From assembly GCA_003524335.1 (NCBI GenBank), contig DQHV01000145.1:1-6492 (forward strand): 6,492 bases of DNA, written 5' to 3'. The notes beneath the pieces are model-generated. The model had not been told where the DNA came from and ran no database searches. It saw only the letters and a list, made by a program, of their open reading frames with translations. The DNA is from Candidatus Aminicenantota bacterium. GTDB lineage: Bacteria > Acidobacteriota > Aminicenantia > Aminicenantales > UBA8522. Positions 6,386 to 6,492 of this stretch are shown piece after piece (within the stretch, counting starts at the first letter, position 1; every line of letters starts with the position of its first letter). The translations under genes and the position numbers were made by a program.

Positions 6386-6492
6386 TCAGGCTTCCGGATG
6401 GTGGAAATCCAGGTCGGCGTTGGCGAAGCGGGCGTACTTGTTGAAGAAGGCAAGCTTGAGCATATCGGTCGGGCCGTTGCGCTGCTTGGCGA
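6386..6492 (-). CDS. dnaB: Replicative DNA helicase DnaB, C-terminal end (partial)
   Basis: Only the last 34 codons and a TGA stop are inside the window; the 5' part lies beyond the right edge. The visible peptide begins AKQRNGPTDMLKLAFF and continues NKYARFAN. This matches the extreme C-terminus of DnaB-family hexameric helicases, where a beta-hairpin carrying a conserved K-Q-R-N-G-P segment lies near the nucleotide site at the subunit interface. DnaB unwinds DNA ahead of the replication fork. After the conserved segment there is a short acidic and histidine-containing tail (ADLDFHHPEA). The stop is separated from the mlaE start by a single base, so the two genes are very probably co-transcribed and translationally coupled. 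The identification rests on a short but highly characteristic segment; a DnaB-like paralogue such as a phage helicase cannot be excluded from 34 residues. Confidence 0.85.
   Translation of the reverse strand, partial: AKQRNGPTDMLKLAFFNKYARFANADLDFHHPEA
6391..6395 (-). promoter_or_regulatory. Ribosome binding site for mlaE
   Basis: Read on the minus strand, GGAAG lies 6 nt before the ATG at 6384, inside the last codons of dnaB. It supports the shorter mlaE start over the in-frame upstream ATG at 6453, and it suggests that ribosomes finishing dnaB reinitiate on mlaE. Confidence 0.6.

Noticed and set aside
6385..6453. N-terminal extension of MlaE to an ATG at 6453
   Set aside because: The extra 23 residues overlap the dnaB C-terminus in another frame and have no MlaE character. 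The ATG at 6384 has its own ribosome site.

Overview
All genes in this window lie on the minus strand and read from high to low coordinates as one unbroken, tightly packed run. The order is the 3' end of dnaB (replicative helicase), mlaE, mlaF and mlaD (an MCE/Mla-type phospholipid ABC transporter), radA (DNA repair and recombination ATPase), a YacL-type membrane PIN-TRAM protein, ispD, and ispF (two steps of the MEP isoprenoid pathway). Every junction is an overlap of 4 or 11 nt or a gap of 1 to 16 nt. There is no room for a conventional terminator between genes, and no non-coding stretch is longer than 16 nt. I found no RNA gene, repeat, CRISPR array or mobile element.

The host is probably a GC-rich (roughly 60% by eye) Gram-negative (diderm) bacterium. 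The MCE substrate-binding protein and MlaE/MlaF homologues imply an outer membrane, and the MEP pathway and DnaB/RadA are bacterial. The radA-yacL-ispD-ispF order matches the conserved Bacillus-type order, except that disA, which sits between radA and yacL there, is absent. Together with the Mla genes this suggests a lineage outside the Firmicutes and outside Enterobacteria-like Proteobacteria, such as an Acidobacteriota/Aminicenantes-like or other deep-branching diderm. That placement is an inference and cannot be settled from this window.

Region by region: 6386-6492 is the dnaB tail. 3521-6384 holds the lipid-transport module of permease, ATPase and an MCE protein with a long helical region and a C-terminal beta-rich, barrel-like domain. 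2157-3524 is radA. 1153-2142 is the membrane-anchored PIN-TRAM protein. 7-1156 is ispD-ispF. The three Mla proteins should form one inner-membrane complex. IspD and IspF catalyse nonconsecutive steps of one pathway, with IspE acting between them and not encoded here. The other genes are housekeeping functions that share transcription rather than an evident common pathway.

I see no clearly undescribed system. The points most worth a second look are the MlaD domain architecture, the mixed operon and the lack of disA next to radA/yacL.
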